Source: Terebella lapidaria | Taxonomy: Eukaryota; Annelida; Polychaeta; Terebellida; Terebellidae | Assembly: GCA_949152475.1 (NCBI GenBank) | Contig: OX424570.1 | Span: 2,716,181 to 2,780,180, forward strand | Length of the DNA: 64,000 nucleotides | Reading direction: 5' to 3' | Part shown: positions 31,207 through 44,384 of the stretch, piece after piece | How positions within the stretch are numbered: the first letter of the stretch is position 1 | Layout of the letters: every line of letters starts with the position of its first letter | Position numbers and translations under genes: made by a program | Notes under the pieces: generated by a model | The model's database searches: none | What the model was told of the DNA's origin: nothing | What the model saw: the letters and a program-made list of their open reading frames with translations, nothing else

Positions 31207-33182
31207 GCATGCCTAACTTGCGTTTACATACAAATTAACAAAACGTCATGCATGTGACTGATATAGGTCACGTGATAGCTGGGCAGTAAATCACTATTTA
31301 TGCCAAAAAGCTGGGCCGTTAATCAATATGCGGCTCAATGATTTCTCTCAATGTTGCAGCCGCCATAAATTTCTGACTCGATAATACATGAGATTTTTTA
31401 TAGTTAACATCAAGTTTACTGGTACTAATGTAGTTTATTCTCCCGAGGTCAGAAAAAAATATGTAGGCAGCAATAATGTTCATGTTATGCAATTTGTGAA
31501 CAAGTGACAACAATAAAGTGGGCTAATAAGAGGGCCACACAAATCGCATTTATTCCTCTACACTGTACCCCCTTTGTTATAAGCTCGTCATCACACATAA
31601 TGTTTGCAAATTATAAGTGTTTCTACTGTACACTAAATAGAATCAGTATACAACTCTCCTGCAACTTATCTTACAATCTGAAATAAACCCCATACAATAG
31701 CTGTATGAGAAATACATATACGTTTCCAATAAAAAGCCAATGCCTGCTGCCTTTCACCACCCATACAAAGCGATGCTGATATAATATAATTTTCATAGTG
31801 TTTAACCACATATAATACATTTTTCACTGGATTTGTTTACATACATATATTTACTGCATTGGCATATCTCCGAAATCGTTGTTATTGGGGATGTTCACCA
31901 AAAATGGTTGTGGTGCAAGGGCGTTGTTCCGATGACAATAACAAGACTGCTTTCTCGAGGGTAAATTTCCCATAGAAATACCAATGTGATGCATTCAGTT
32001 CAGACCTAATCTTTTCATTTGTGTGTTTGGAAATAAATGTGCCCACAGTGTACTATAGTTTGGATACAGAGAGCAACTTCTAGAGGAACAACCCTTATTG
32101 AAAGAAGAAAAAAAATGGCTGGAACCTTTATCAATCTTTGCAGTTTTAATGACATAACAAAGTCACGAATTCACCAGGAGCACATTTGACAAGATTAGCA
32201 TTTAGCATTATAGTTAATGAACTGAAACCGAAACCAGTGGGCTAGACTAGTGTTACACATAGCTTTTCTATGTTGTTTTATATATTCTTATAGATACTTT
32301 TAACAAGCTATAGCAAATATCGCAGGAGGGTTTTGGTACTCCAATTGATCTAAAACGTGTCACAGCAAATGAACGAGAATTGACAAAATATGTGTCTATC
32401 CAGTTTGTATATCCGTTAAAGACATCAGTAATGACGGTGCAATTCCCAAATACGTGAAAATGCGTAACAACCCATTCAAAGGCAATAGCCATAAACCACT
32501 GTCAAGTATTTATATAATAGAAACAGGTAAGGTAATCCGTTGCTGGGCAACAGAATAGAGGCACATATCATGTGGTCAAGTTTGATCCGAGAAATCACAT
32601 CTGACCAAGCATTTTTGTCCATTGTCAGCTTCTCAAAACTTATATATCATTTTAATTTTAAGCTTGAAAATTCCACAGATATTGAACAGAATCATGACCT
32701 GGGATATATCCCCGAATACCTTGAACTTAAACTTGACCTGACATGAGTATTGCAATATCTTATTATTATATATATGTCTACTTCGAAATGTAGAAATTTG
32801 TCACTACTGACGAAAGGTAGAGTACGAATTCACACCATCAATTCCACATAGAGTAATATCAGTTTAGTCACATTACACTCGGCTTTAGACCATGTACGAG
32901 TGTAGACGTCACCTGTCCATCATCTCAAAGAGATCACATCAAAAGTATCACTGAGTTCTATTTCAAATCATTCGAGGTAAAAAATCATTTTTTGAAATGA
33001 CAACCGGAGAAAAATCACCGGTAAGGTGCAGGACCACCGATCACATTTTTCATTTTGCTGTGTTAAATATATCAAACACCATGTAATGGATCATAAATTC
33101 CAGAAAGAGCAGAAAATGGTCTGCCATTCAATAAATCCTTTTTTTTCAAATTGCATGACATCATCGCGACTTACTTCACGAT

Positions 33183-33190
33183 TATATAAA
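33183..33190 (+). promoter_or_regulatory. TATA box of amplified unit, X1
   Basis: TATATAAA is followed by TGTC and TTCTCA. The same arrangement is kept in diverged copies at 39404, 44779, 46136 and (as TATAAA) 50763, although the surroundings have changed considerably. Confidence 0.35.
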
Positions 33191-33661
33191 TGTCTCATTC
33201 TCAGGAAATTTGGACCAGTCACTGGCAGATTATCACACCTTCTGGATTCTGTAATTCAGTACCAAAGCACGGATGATGTTGTGCAAATGTCGAGTGAACA
33301 AAGTGCCGGAAGGGTTCTGTGTCTTCATCATCTTCTGTCAAACGTGTGGTTTAATAATGTGAATATTGATACTTCGAGAGCAACGGTGCCAGGACTTCAA
33401 ATACGCCGTAGGTGTTTATAGGCTTCTTATCTGATTGACAGCTTCTGACGGATTCCTATGAATGTCTCTTGTTTGCTCGTATTAGTATCATATAGTATCA
33501 TATAGTGTCATCAAAATGCCCATTATCCAATTTGGCCGTTTAATGCCCCGAGAAAAACCAAGATTATTATCACCTGAATCCATAATGTTGGCGATATCTC
33601 AATGTATCCTGAATTGGGAAATGCAACATTTCCTTATGAATATTAATTGTCGTTCTGTCTC

Positions 33662-33743
33662 TAAAACGCAGTTTTTCATCAACGCCGAAAATGGAAATGT
33701 GACATAAACATCAAAGATAGGATTAACGTAGGCGCCAGTACAG
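33662..33743 (+). CDS. coding-like segment with GTAGGT donor, X1
   Basis: The frame encodes RRKWKCDINIKDRINVGAST and ends at ACAG followed by GTAGGT, a good splice donor, leaving phase 1. Older copies keep the frame (about 45186-45250, 46645-46727 and 53890-53975). Copies with LPGA or LWVA at the end differ in length from X1 by exactly four codons. X2 (about 39871-39953) has a TAA just before the conserved CD/YD-INIKDRIN stretch, so an exon there would have to begin downstream. No family is recognised. Confidence 0.35.
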
Positions 33744-36713
33744 GTAGGTCTACTTATTGCTGAAGTCAGGCAGACATGCGTTGAATGGGCTGAAATTGCT
33801 CATTGCAAATTGATGCTCATATTCACGAATTGTTAGACGCCCTATGTTGTCAATCAATTTTATCCCCAACACAGAATGACGGAGCTCACGCGACCACCGA
33901 CATTCATGCAGGCGCCTGGGTATCTGTATTCTTGGCTATCAGGGTTCATTTTTACTGGACCTTCCTGATTCCGAATGCAGTATTCATGAATCATTAGCTG
34001 ATCATTCCCTAGCAATCATGGTAATAAAATCGACGCCCTTCTAATCTGAAATTGATGATCAAATAAATTTTCTTTGTTACCCAGTGTTTTGAAAATATTC
34101 ATTTTCGCAGATACTCTTTCCTATGCATATTTTTTCTATGCGATATTTTAGGTCATGAAAGTTTTGTTTTATGTGAAACAAAAGAGTTTTTGTAATTTCA
34201 ACAGAACTGGACAACAGTTTACAGTGCGTAGCGTGTGCAAATGTAAGTACAGAAAAAAGGTGAATTGGTCACTTATTTATTGGTCACCTATTATATGTAT
34301 ATATAAAAGAAAATAACCAAGGGATTGACTACTATCATCTCACACATGATTCCCTATGATTTTCATCTTTAATTAGAGATTGATGGTTTTATTATTTCTC
34401 TGAATGTGTTTCTCACATGCTACTTCAGATCTATGAAGCGAAACGCGGCTAGCACACTGGCTAGCTCAGGTTAACTGTGACTTGCCTACCGTCTGGGCTA
34501 CGAGCTGGCTGTTCATGTGAAAAACGGTTTTATTGGGTGTTAAAAGCACTGTGATTGTTCAGTTTTCAAAATTTTGTTTGAATATTTGAATACTTTGTTT
34601 TTCAGCTGTATTTGTCATGACGTGACCATTGTTATTATTGTTGTAGTTACATGTAGCTAGGACAAATGAGTTTTGCTTATGATATGGATGCAGAAATATT
34701 CAATTGAACTTTGTCTGGGACTGCGTTGCTGGTCATTTGTGTTTAGCTTGGAATTAAACTGTGATTGTCAGGTTGAAATTCCTGTGTTAAATTTAATGTT
34801 TTGCTTTCAACTCATTATAAGAACCACCTGAAGACTTTAACAGAACAACGTGACTGAGTTTGAATAACATTGGCAAGGGGATTTCCCACTTTTTCTTTAA
34901 CTTTTTGAGCGATAAGTGTCTGGTGAGCATTAGTTTTGTTCGGTAAGCAATTGTCCGGTGAACTCCAACTCTCACCTGTATTCTGTTGTCTCATGTATTT
35001 TTTTTTGTTCAGTTTAGCAATTAGGAATGAATAGGAAAAATTGGGGGATGCCACAAAGCCTCTAGGCTTCAATGTCTAGTGATTGTCAGATATGTTCTAT
35101 CAATACATACTTTTATTGGAATATCATATTTTTGATACAGCTACATGCTCGTGTATTGTTCAACTTGTGCATAATTTTCAATGAATTCATCACATATCCG
35201 AATGCTAATAATCTGCTAATATTATGCTAATAATCATATAATGAATGCTAATATTCTGAATAATTATAAGTGCCAGTGCAAGCAGAGTTATCCATAAATA
35301 GTCTACTGTGTGTGACAGTCATTTCTTGGAAACATGTCGTCCAGAGAACGATGGACACCGTTTACCAATGAATCCTACTATGGCTCGCTATTAATAAACC
35401 CCAAGCTGAGACTGGCAAACATCTATCTTTTGTGTGGGGATTCAATGCTCTGGTTATAAACTATTGTCCATCAGTGTCGAAGTGTTCATTCTATGGGCTA
35501 CTCGCCATAAACAGACATTATTGCAATATATTTCGGTATGAATACACTTGACCACGTTTTAAGGTCAATATAAGAACCACATAGAAGCAGAAATCTTTAC
35601 CACTAATTTTAGACTCTTATGGGATGTCTTCAATGTGTCAATCTTCATTGATGTGTCTGTGAAAAAATTTGGTTATTTCTAAACTATAGAGTAACTATCT
35701 TAGCTTCACGAATCAAAACAAACTATCAAATTTTCCCATGTACCGTTAATGCTATTTCAGATTAGTTATATTTATTTAATACTTTAGTAAGTCCAGAATA
35801 ACTATCTTGAAAAGAGCCTGTGAAACATGCTGTTTATCTTTCAATATGGCAGGAAATCAGTCTTCAGATTCTATCAGTTTAGAGTTTGACACACATCAAT
35901 CATTGCCATAATTATGGACCAATTGATGTGCTCGCGATTTTGATTCATGTCAATAACCCGCACACCCCATTGTGAATTTGCGTCAGGGAAAAGACACATT
36001 TGTATTGTGAGTTCAATAAAATAACACCCCACTGGCTCCACGAATGATACTGGCTCAACTCCTCCCCCCCCCCCCCCCCTCCCCCTCTGCCGCGACAAAT
36101 GCCAAATTCACGGCAGTGTGCACCGAAGTCGCCAGAATTACAAAACCATTCCAATATCATCTGAGAGCGCCGTCGATCTAACAAATCCAGACTGAAATAC
36201 AATCGCGAGGGTGAACCACTTGTCAAAATATCTGTGTTCATTACAAGGGCACCTGAAAATATGTGTTTTTGATATAATGATTCCTGGATATGTCTGTAAT
36301 GGAGTTTGAATTGACGAGAATGATTTACGGATATTTTTGTGTATATTATTGGAAGTAGCTGGAATTGGATTGCCGTTGTTGGAATAGAGAAATGATATCT
36401 TGTGTGTAGCGAAAAAGTTTCGGAAAAAATAAGGGTTACTTAACGGATTTGTGAAGTTGCATATATATTCAGGTTGGTGATTAAAATTTTTAGTTTTAGA
36501 GTTATGACAGAGAATGACATTTACAGTTTATCCAATACCTAGAAAAACATATATATGTAAAAAGTATTTCTCCAGAACCTATGAATCATATATCACAGGC
36601 AGAATACCTGAATGGCAGTGAAGATCGACTGAACTCACGCGACCACTGACAACACACATATAAAGTAAAGTTTTCACAATCAACGGGTGCCCCCACACCC
36701 CAAACTTTACCAG

Positions 36714-36808
36714 CTGACAGGTGGGCGATGAACGCAGGAGCAGCTGTAGAGAGAGCCAGCTGGAGGGCTCCTCAGGACGAGGTTGTCCAGGTGGGAGATA
36801 ACGGACAG
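36714..36808 (+). CDS. 95-bp exon-like block, X1 copy a
   Basis: It is bounded by TTACCAG and GTGAGTACTT. Entered in phase 1 it reads through without a stop (RWAMNAGAAVERASWRAPQ, then DEVVQVGDNGQ) and leaves in phase 0. This phase fits the GTAGGT donor of the segment at 33662-33743. A near-identical block follows after a 51-bp GT-AG spacer. Confidence 0.38.
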
Positions 36809-36859
36809 GTGAGTACTTGACCACCCATCCATCTGGCCCCTCGCCCCGAACATTCCCAG

Positions 36860-36954
36860 CTGACAGACGGACGATGAACGCGGGAGCAGCTGTAGAGAGA
36901 GCCAGCTGGAGGGCTCCCCAGGACGAGGTTGTCCAGGTGGGAGATAACGGACAG
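36860..36954 (+). CDS. 95-bp exon-like block, X1 copy b
   Basis: Same length, borders and phase as the preceding block (DRRTMNAGAAVERASWRAPQ core). It differs from the block at 49807-49901 by only two bases, although the surrounding units are much more diverged. Confidence 0.38.
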
Positions 36955-37195
36955 GTGAGTACTGCACCATCTGTAATTCTTCCGTTTGTCCATCAGTTTG
37001 ACCCAATTCAAAAAGTGTGAATAATTCTAGAAGAAACAAGATTTTTTGGTCGATCTCCCGGATGTCAGTTTGTCCAGAAGTGTATTTAATTTTCAATCAC
37101 ATCCGCCCCTTCTAAAATCGGCAGGAGACAGAGAGGCGTCACGGTCTGACAATGAATATGTATACCTCAAAAGTGATCTGAGAGGAAAGAACAAT

Positions 37196-37221
37196 AGAGT
37201 GACGTCACGGGTGGACTTTAC
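37196..37221. other. junction of tandem units with CRE palindrome
   Basis: The 26-bp junction carries GTGACGTCAC (37199-37208), a perfect palindrome containing the cAMP-response-element core TGACGTCA. Confidence 0.5.
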
Positions 37222-37658
37222 AAGTGTTTCTACTGTACACTAAATAGAATCAGTATACAACTCTCCTGCAACTTATCCTACAATCTGAAATAAACCCCAT
37301 AAAATAGCTGTATGAGAAATACATATACGTTTCCAATAAAAAGCCAATGCCTGCTGCCTTTCACCACCCATACAAAGCGATGCTGATATATGATTTTACA
37401 TAGTGTTTAACCACATATAATACATTTTTCACTGGATTTGTTTACATACATATATTTACTGCATTGGCATATCTTCGAAATCGTTGTTATTGGGGATGTT
37501 CATCAAAACTGGTTGTGGTGCAAGGGCGTTGTTCCGATGACAATAACAAGACTGCTTTCTCGAGGGTAAATTTCCCATAGAAATACCAATGTGATGCATT
37601 CAGTTCAGACCTAATCATTTCATTTGTGTTTGGAAATAAATGTGCCCACAGTGTACTA

Positions 37659-38469
37659 TGTATAGGATAATCGGTGAAGTGGAGCGACTCTGGAAAATAA
37701 TCGACGAGCCGAAGGCGAGTCTATTATTTTCCAGAGACGCGACACTGAACCGATTATCCGACTTAGTTCTCGGTTCCCCCTCAACTCAACTAAATCTCCG
37801 GCCGGCATATGCATCTTCGAGTAGTAATCTGCGTGTACAACTATACCGTCACACTTCAACAGTGTTGGGAAACAGAGGGCGACACTGTCTGAATTTGTGA
37901 TGAACTTTGTCACCATTATTATATTATGAGAATAGGAGTACATGTCCACTTGCTGGTCTCGTAATTTTCAACCATGTACAACACGGTATTTACCAAATTT
38001 TGCTAACTGATATCTGCATCTACTGAATGGTTTGCATGATAATGATGAATATATATCAATCCCGGATTATGAATGAATCATAAATACAAATAGGGTTTTA
38101 GTTTCACGACCGTGCCCACTACTTGTGCTACCACCTTTCAGTGTCTTGGTGGATTTAGAATTGGGACTCAACAGTAACACCACATTTATTGTTCACCTTC
38201 TCATCTACATTATATTGGCCTCGACCAAGGTTCCATGGCATCAAACGAATTAGGTTTCGGCAAATGATGAAAAAGACTCGCTAGTACGCAAATAAACGCG
38301 TCTTGTTTGAGCAGATGCAGTTTGTACACTGGCGGTTGTTGTGTTCAGACGCAGTATATTATATTGCAGTAGATTATTGGAAAGAATAATCTACTGCAAT
38401 ATTCTACTGGAAACCGTCTCTCAGTAGATTCTGAAAAATAATCTACTGCAAAGAACAATAGAACCTTGG
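37659..38469. mobile_element. X2-specific 0.8-kb insertion
   Basis: X1 reads GTGTACTATAGTTTGG without interruption. X2 has 811 extra bases bracketed by ACTA (37655-37658 and 38470-38473), a possible 4-bp target duplication. The insert contains a foldback at 37665-37759 (GGATAATCGGT with ACCGATTATCC) and a perfect 13-bp hairpin at 38366-38397. No coding frame is recognised. Confidence 0.6.
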
Positions 38470-39403
38470 ACTAAAGTTTGGATACAGAGAGCAACTTCTA
38501 GAGGAACAACCCTTTTTGAAAGAAGAGAAAAAATGGCTGGAACCTTTATCAATCTTTGCAGTTTTAATGAGATAACAACGTCACGAATTCACCAGGAGCA
38601 CATTTGACAAGATTAGCATTTAGCATTATAGTTAATGAACTGAAACCGGAACCAGTGGGCTAGACTAGTGTTACACATAGCTTTTCTATGTTGTTTCATA
38701 TATTCTTATAGATACTTGTAACAAGCTATAGCAAATATCACAGGAGGGTTATGGTACTCCAATTGATCTAAAACGTGTCACAGCAAATGAACGAGAATTG
38801 ACAAAATCACATCTGACAAAGCATTTTTGTCCATTGTCAGCTTCTCAAAACTTTTATATCATTTTAATTTTAAGCTTGAAAATTCCACAGATATTGAACA
38901 GAATCATGACCTGGGATATATCCCCGAATACCTTGAACTTAAACTTGACCTGACATAAGTATTGCAATATCTTATTATTATATATATGTCTAATTCGAAA
39001 TGTAGAAATTTGTCACTATTGACGAAAGGTAGAGTACAAATTCACATCATCAATTCTACATAGAGTAATATCAGTAGAATGTTTAGTCACATTACACTCT
39101 GCTTTAGACCATGTACGTGTGTAGACGTCACCTGTCCATCATCTCAGAGAGATAACATCAAAAGTATTACTGGGTTCTGTTTCAAATTATTCGAGGTAGA
39201 AATTCATTTTTTGAAGAATTGACAGCCGGAAAAAATCACCGGTAAAACTTAAGGACCACTGATCATATTTTTCACTTTGCTGTGTTAAATATATCTAACA
39301 CCATGTAATGGATCATAAATTCCAGAAAGAGCAGAAACTGGTCTGCCATTCAATAAATCCTTTTTTTCAAATTGCATGACATCATCGCGACTTACTTCAC
39401 GAT

Positions 39404-39411
39404 TATATAAA
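39404..39411 (+). promoter_or_regulatory. TATA box of amplified unit, X2
   Basis: TATATAAA, matching 33183-33190 in X1 with the same downstream sequence. Confidence 0.35.
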
Positions 39412-40395
39412 TGTCTCGTTCTCATGAAATTTGGACCAGTCACTGGCAGATTATCACACCTTCTGGATACTGTAATTCAGTACCAAAGCACGGATGATGT
39501 TGTGCAAATGTCGAGTGAACAAAGTGCCGGAAGGGTTCTGTGTCTTCATCATCTTTTGTCAAACGTGTGGTTTAATAATGTGAATATTGATACCTCGAGA
39601 GCAACGGTGCCAGGACTTCAAATACGCCGTAGGTGTTTATAGGCTTCTTATCTGATTGACAGCTTCTCAAGGATTCTTATGAATGTCTCTTGTTTGCTTG
39701 TATTATTATCATATAGTGTCATCAAAATGCCCATTATCCAATTTGGCCGTTTAATGCCCCGAAAAAACCAAGATTATTATCACCTGAATCCATAATGTTG
39801 GCGATATCTCAATGTATCCTGAATTGGGAAATGCAACATTTCCTTATGAATATCAATTGTCATTCTGTCTCTAAAACCCAGTTTTTCGTCAACGCCGAAA
39901 ATGGTAATATGACATAAACATCAAAGATAGGATTAACACAGGCGCCAGTACAGGTAGGTCTATTTATTGCTGAAGTCAGGCAGACATGCGCTGAATGGGC
40001 TGAAATTGCTCATTGCAAATTGATGCTCATATTCACGAATTGTTAGACGCCTTATGTTGTCAATCAATTTTATCCCCAACACAGAATGACGGAGCTCACG
40101 CGACCACCGACATTCATGCAGGCGCCTGGGTATCTGTATTCTTGGCTATCAGGGTTCATTTTTACTGGACCTTTATGATTCCGAATGCAATATTCATGAA
40201 TCATTAGTTGATCATTTCCCAGCAATCATGGTAATAAGGTCGACGCCTTCCTAATCTGAAATTGATGATCAAATAAATTTTCTTTGTTACCCAGTGTTTT
40301 GAAAATATTCATTTTCGCAGATACTCTTTTCTATGCATATTTTTTTCTATGCGATATTTTAGGTCATGAAAGTTTTGTTTATTGGTCACCTATAT

Positions 40396-40768
40396 ATATA
40401 TATCATTTATTTCGTACTGTTGTACAATCAAATATAATGGTGCAAGTTACAAATAACCAACAGTGCAAAGATTTGAGTGGATGACATCAAATTGACATTA
40501 ATTCACACATATGTCATGAATAAAATCGTTCATATCATTAAAATGATCATCAGATAGATGCAGGGCACCATCTCTAATAAGACATAACTCACGAACTGTA
40601 TTACCAATAGAGACACATTCCTCGTTACACATAAACGGGCTCAAGAGATCTTTCTTCAAACTATGTAAGTTCAATTGGGTAAAACGGTTATCATCCAAAT
40701 TAAGTTTGTACATTAGTTTTCTTCTGTTGACACCTACAGCAGTATTTGAATATTGACATAATTTCATA
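40396..40768 (-). pseudogene. 5'-truncated retroelement or retrocopy insertion
   Basis: This X2-only insert carries a minus-strand open frame (40498-40767, 89 codons). Its protein-like C-terminus is CVSIGNTVRELCLIRDGALH, then a run ending FIHDICVN. After the stop come about 90 bases of trailer with AATAAA and a terminal (AT)n run. A truncated 5' end, a trailer and a simple-repeat tail fit a LINE-type insertion or a retrocopy. I could not assign the family, and reverse transcriptase motifs are absent because only the C-terminus is present. Confidence 0.5.
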
Positions 40769-43029
40769 TTATATGTATATATAAAAGAAAATAACCAAGG
40801 GATTGAATACTATCATCTCACACATGATTCCCTATGATTTTCATCTTCAATTAGAGATTGATGGTTTTATTATTTCTCTGAATGTGTTTCTCACATGCTA
40901 CTTTAGATCTATGAAGCGAAACGCGGCTAGCACACTGGCTAGCCCAGGTTATCTGTGACTTGCCTACTGTCTGGGCTACGAGCTGGCTGTTCATGTGAAA
41001 AACGGTTTTATTGGGTGTTAAAAACACTGTGATTGTCCAGTTTTCAAATTTTTGTTTGAATACTTTGTTTTTCAGCTTTATTTGTCATGCAGTGACCATT
41101 GTTATCATTGTTGTAGTTACATGTAGCTCGGACGAATGAGTTTTGCTTATGATATGAATGCAGAAAACGTTGTCTGGGACTGCGTTGCTGGTCATTTGTG
41201 TTTAGCTTGGAATAAAACTGTGATTGCCAGGTTGAAATTCCTGTGTCAAATTCAATGTTTTCCTTTCAACTCATTATAAGAACCACCTGAAGACTATAAC
41301 GGAACAACGTGACTGAGTCTGAATAACATTGGCAAGGGGATTTCCCACTTTTTCTTTAACTTTTTGAGGGATAAGTGTCTGGTGTCTTGTGAGCATTAAT
41401 TTTGCATTACTTACTACTTACTTTTATTTACATACTTTTATTGGAATATCATACTTTTGATACAGCTACATGCTCGTGTATTGTTCAACTTTTGCATAAT
41501 TTTCAATGAATTCATCACATATCCGAATGCTAATAATCTGCTAATATTATGCTAATAATCATATAACGAATGCTAATATTCTGAATAATTATAAGTGCCA
41601 GTGCAAGCAGAGTTATCCATAAATAGTCTACTGTGTGTGACAGTCATTTCTTGGAAACATGTCGTCCAGAGAACGATGGACACCGTTTACCAATGAATCC
41701 CACCATGGCTCGCTATTAATAAACCCCAAGCTGAGACTGGCAAACATCTATCTTTTGTGTGGGGATTCAATGCTCTGGTTATAAACTATTGTACATCAGT
41801 GTCGAAGTGTTCATTCTATGGGCTACTCGCCATAAACAGACATTATTGCAATATCTTTCGGTATGAATACACTTGACCACGTTCTAAGGTCAATATAAGA
41901 ACCACATAGAAGCAGAAATCTCTACTACTAATTTTAAACTCTTATGGGATGTCTTCAATGTGGCAATCTTCATTGATGTGTCTGTGAAAAAATTTGGTTA
42001 TTTCTAAACTATAGAGTAACTATCTTAGCTTCACGAATCAAAACAGACTATCAAATTTCCCATGTACCGTTAATGCTATTTCAGATCAGTAATATATTTT
42101 AATACTTTAGTAAGTCCAGAATAACTATCTTGAAAAGAGCCTGTGAAACATGCTGTTTATCTTTCAATATGGCAGGGCATCAGTCTTCAGATTCTATCAG
42201 TTTAGAGTTTGACACACATCATTCGTTGCCATAATTATGGACCAATTCATGTGCTCGCGATTTTGATTCATGTCAATAACCCGCACACCCCATTGGGAAT
42301 TTGCGTCAGGGAAAAGACACATTTGTATTGTGAGTTCAATAAAATAACACCCCACTGGCTCCGCGAATGATACTGGCTCAAGCCCCCCCCCCCCTCTCTG
42401 CCGCGACAAATGCCAAATTCATGGCAGTGTGCACCTAAGTCGCCAGAATTACAAAACCATTCTAATGTCATCTGAGAGCGCCGTCGATCTAACAAATCCA
42501 GACTGAAATACAATCGCGAGGGTGAACCACTTGTCAAAATATCTGTGTTCATTACAAGGGCACCTGAAATTATGTGTTTTCGATATAAATATTCCTGGAT
42601 ATGTCTGTAATGGAGTTTGAATTGACGAAGTGATTTACGGATATTTTTGTGTATATTATTGGAAGGAGCTGGAATTGGATTGCCGTTGTTGGAATAGAGA
42701 AATGATATCTTGTGTGTAGCGAAAAAGTTTCGGAAAAAATAAAGGGTTACTTAACGGATTTGTGAAGTGGCATATATATTCAGGTTGTTGATTAAAATTT
42801 TTAGTTTTGTTTGAGAGTTATGACAGAGCATGACATTTACAGTTTATCCAATACCTAGAAAAACATATATATGTAAAAAGTATTTCTCCAGAACCTATGA
42901 ATTATATACCACAGACAGAATATCTGCATGGCAGTGAAGATCAACTGAACTCACGCGACCACTGACAACACACATATAAAGTGAAGTTTTCACAATCAAC
43001 GGGTGCCCCCACACCCCAAACTTTACCAG

Positions 43030-43124
43030 CTGACAGGTGGGCGATGAACGCAGGAGCAGCTGTAGAGAGAGCCAGCTGGAGGGCTCCTCAGGACGAGGTT
43101 GTCCAGGTGGGAGATAACGGACAG
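43030..43124 (+). CDS. 95-bp exon-like block, X2 copy a
   Basis: Same borders, length and phase as 36714-36808. Confidence 0.35.
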
Positions 43125-43176
43125 GTGAGTACTTGACTACCCATCTGTCTAGCCCTTCGCCCCCAAACATTCCTAG

Positions 43177-43271
43177 CTGACAGACGGACGATGAACGCAG
43201 GAGCAGCTGTAGAGAGAGCCAGCTGGAGGGCTCCTCAGGAGGAGGTTGTCCAGGTGGGAGATAACAGACAG
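43177..43271 (+). CDS. 95-bp exon-like block, X2 copy b
   Basis: Same length and donor as the other blocks. The upstream AG is preceded by TTCCT, and the spacer from copy a is 52 bp. Confidence 0.35.
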
Positions 43272-43503
43272 GTGAGTACTGCACCATCTGTAATTTCTTC
43301 CGTTTGTCCATCAGTTTGACCCAATTCAAAATGTGTGAATAATTCTAGAAGAAACAATATTTTTTGGTCGATCTCCCGGATGTCAGTTTGTCCAGAAGTG
43401 TATTTCATTTTCAATCACATCCGCCCCTTCTAAAATCGGCAGGAGACAGAGAGGCGTCACGGTCTGACATTGAATATGTCTACCTCAAAAGTAATCTGAG
43501 AGG

Positions 43504-44384
43504 CATCAATTTTGCAAATTTTCTTGGGGGCGAACCCAAACACCAATTTCAATAATGCTACTTGTATGTGCAAATATTTTATTAAAATATCATTTTTTAC
43601 TGTTTTGGGGTAAATTATGAGATGAGGTAACAAAGTTATCCCACAAAATACACAAGTTCACATAAAAGCACCTTCTAATACACCTCAGGAATGATCTGAG
43701 AGACATCCATTTTCCAATTTTCGAATACATAGTTTATGATATATCTTATGCGACTGTGATTATTTTTAGTGTAAAAGTAGAAATGGATACCGACAAACAG
43801 ACAAATTCATATTCCAAGACCGAATCCATGGACGAATTTTAGAAGATCAGTGTGAGTAGTCAAATCTGTGAGATACTAAAGTATCAAAGTCTGTTTCACT
43901 CTGTGAGTTTACGAGATGATTACGAGATGATAAATTTGTAAATTATGATGTAAATTACGAGATGATTTAACACTTTTTTCCCCATGAGAACAAACAAAAT
44001 ATATAAAAAGTTTACATAAAAGTATATTTTATACAGCTCGGAAGTGATCTGAGAGACATCAATTTTGCAAATTTCCAAAAAAACTAAACTCCCAGACCGA
44101 ATATGCTCCTGTCGTGGGTTCAGCCAAGTCAAGTCACACTCCTTATATTTACTGAAATGTTACGCCCCAGATATCAAACTGTCTTGGATTCTATGCCTGT
44201 AGAGTGAGACGTTTTCATAGCACGTTTTTCACTAAGAAATTCGTGTTTGGCTTTCAACTTGACGTTCACTTCACTTTCATTTTCATTCAGTCACCTTGGT
44301 CAATATAAGATAAATGGGTGTATCATTATCTATCTAATGGTTAGAGGTCAGATGGAGACGAGAGCTAGTTGAAGTAAAATACAC
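43504..44384. other. AT-rich DNA with a short repeated phrase
   Basis: The phrase GATCTGAGAGACATC and relatives recur at about 43486-43508, 43692-43708 and 44046-44062, linking this stretch to the ends of X1 and X2. No gene is supported. Confidence 0.4.

Larger units (their letters stand above)
31615..37195 (+). repeat. tandem duplication unit X1 (about 5.6 kb)
   Basis: The unit begins AAGTGTTTCTACTG and ends AGTGATCTGAGAGG. It is followed after 26 bases by unit X2, which matches it nearly base for base apart from a few large indels. X1 lacks the inserts found in X2 (37659-38469 and about 40396-40768), and so shows the empty sites. It includes a TATA segment (33183), a coding-like segment with a donor (33662-33743) and two 95-bp exon-like blocks. 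Confidence 0.9.
37222..43503 (+). repeat. tandem duplication unit X2 (about 6.3 kb)
   Basis: Second copy of X1 in direct orientation. It carries two insertions (37659-38469 and about 40396-40768) and lacks several X1 segments, including about 32388-32596, 34172-34283 and part of 34940-35100. Close similarity elsewhere marks a recent duplication. Confidence 0.9.

Noticed and set aside
33026..33421. 131-codon plus-strand frame downstream of the X1 TATA box, with a copy in X2
   Set aside because: The frame is broken in the older copies C3 and C4, and the X1/X2 differences include as many amino-acid changes as silent ones, so selection on a protein is not supported.
36579..37096. Minus-strand frames with repeated SVISHLDNLV or RYLPPGQP phrases
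   Set aside because: They are the reverse strand of the 95-bp blocks. The splice-border evidence and phase agreement favour the plus strand, if either codes.
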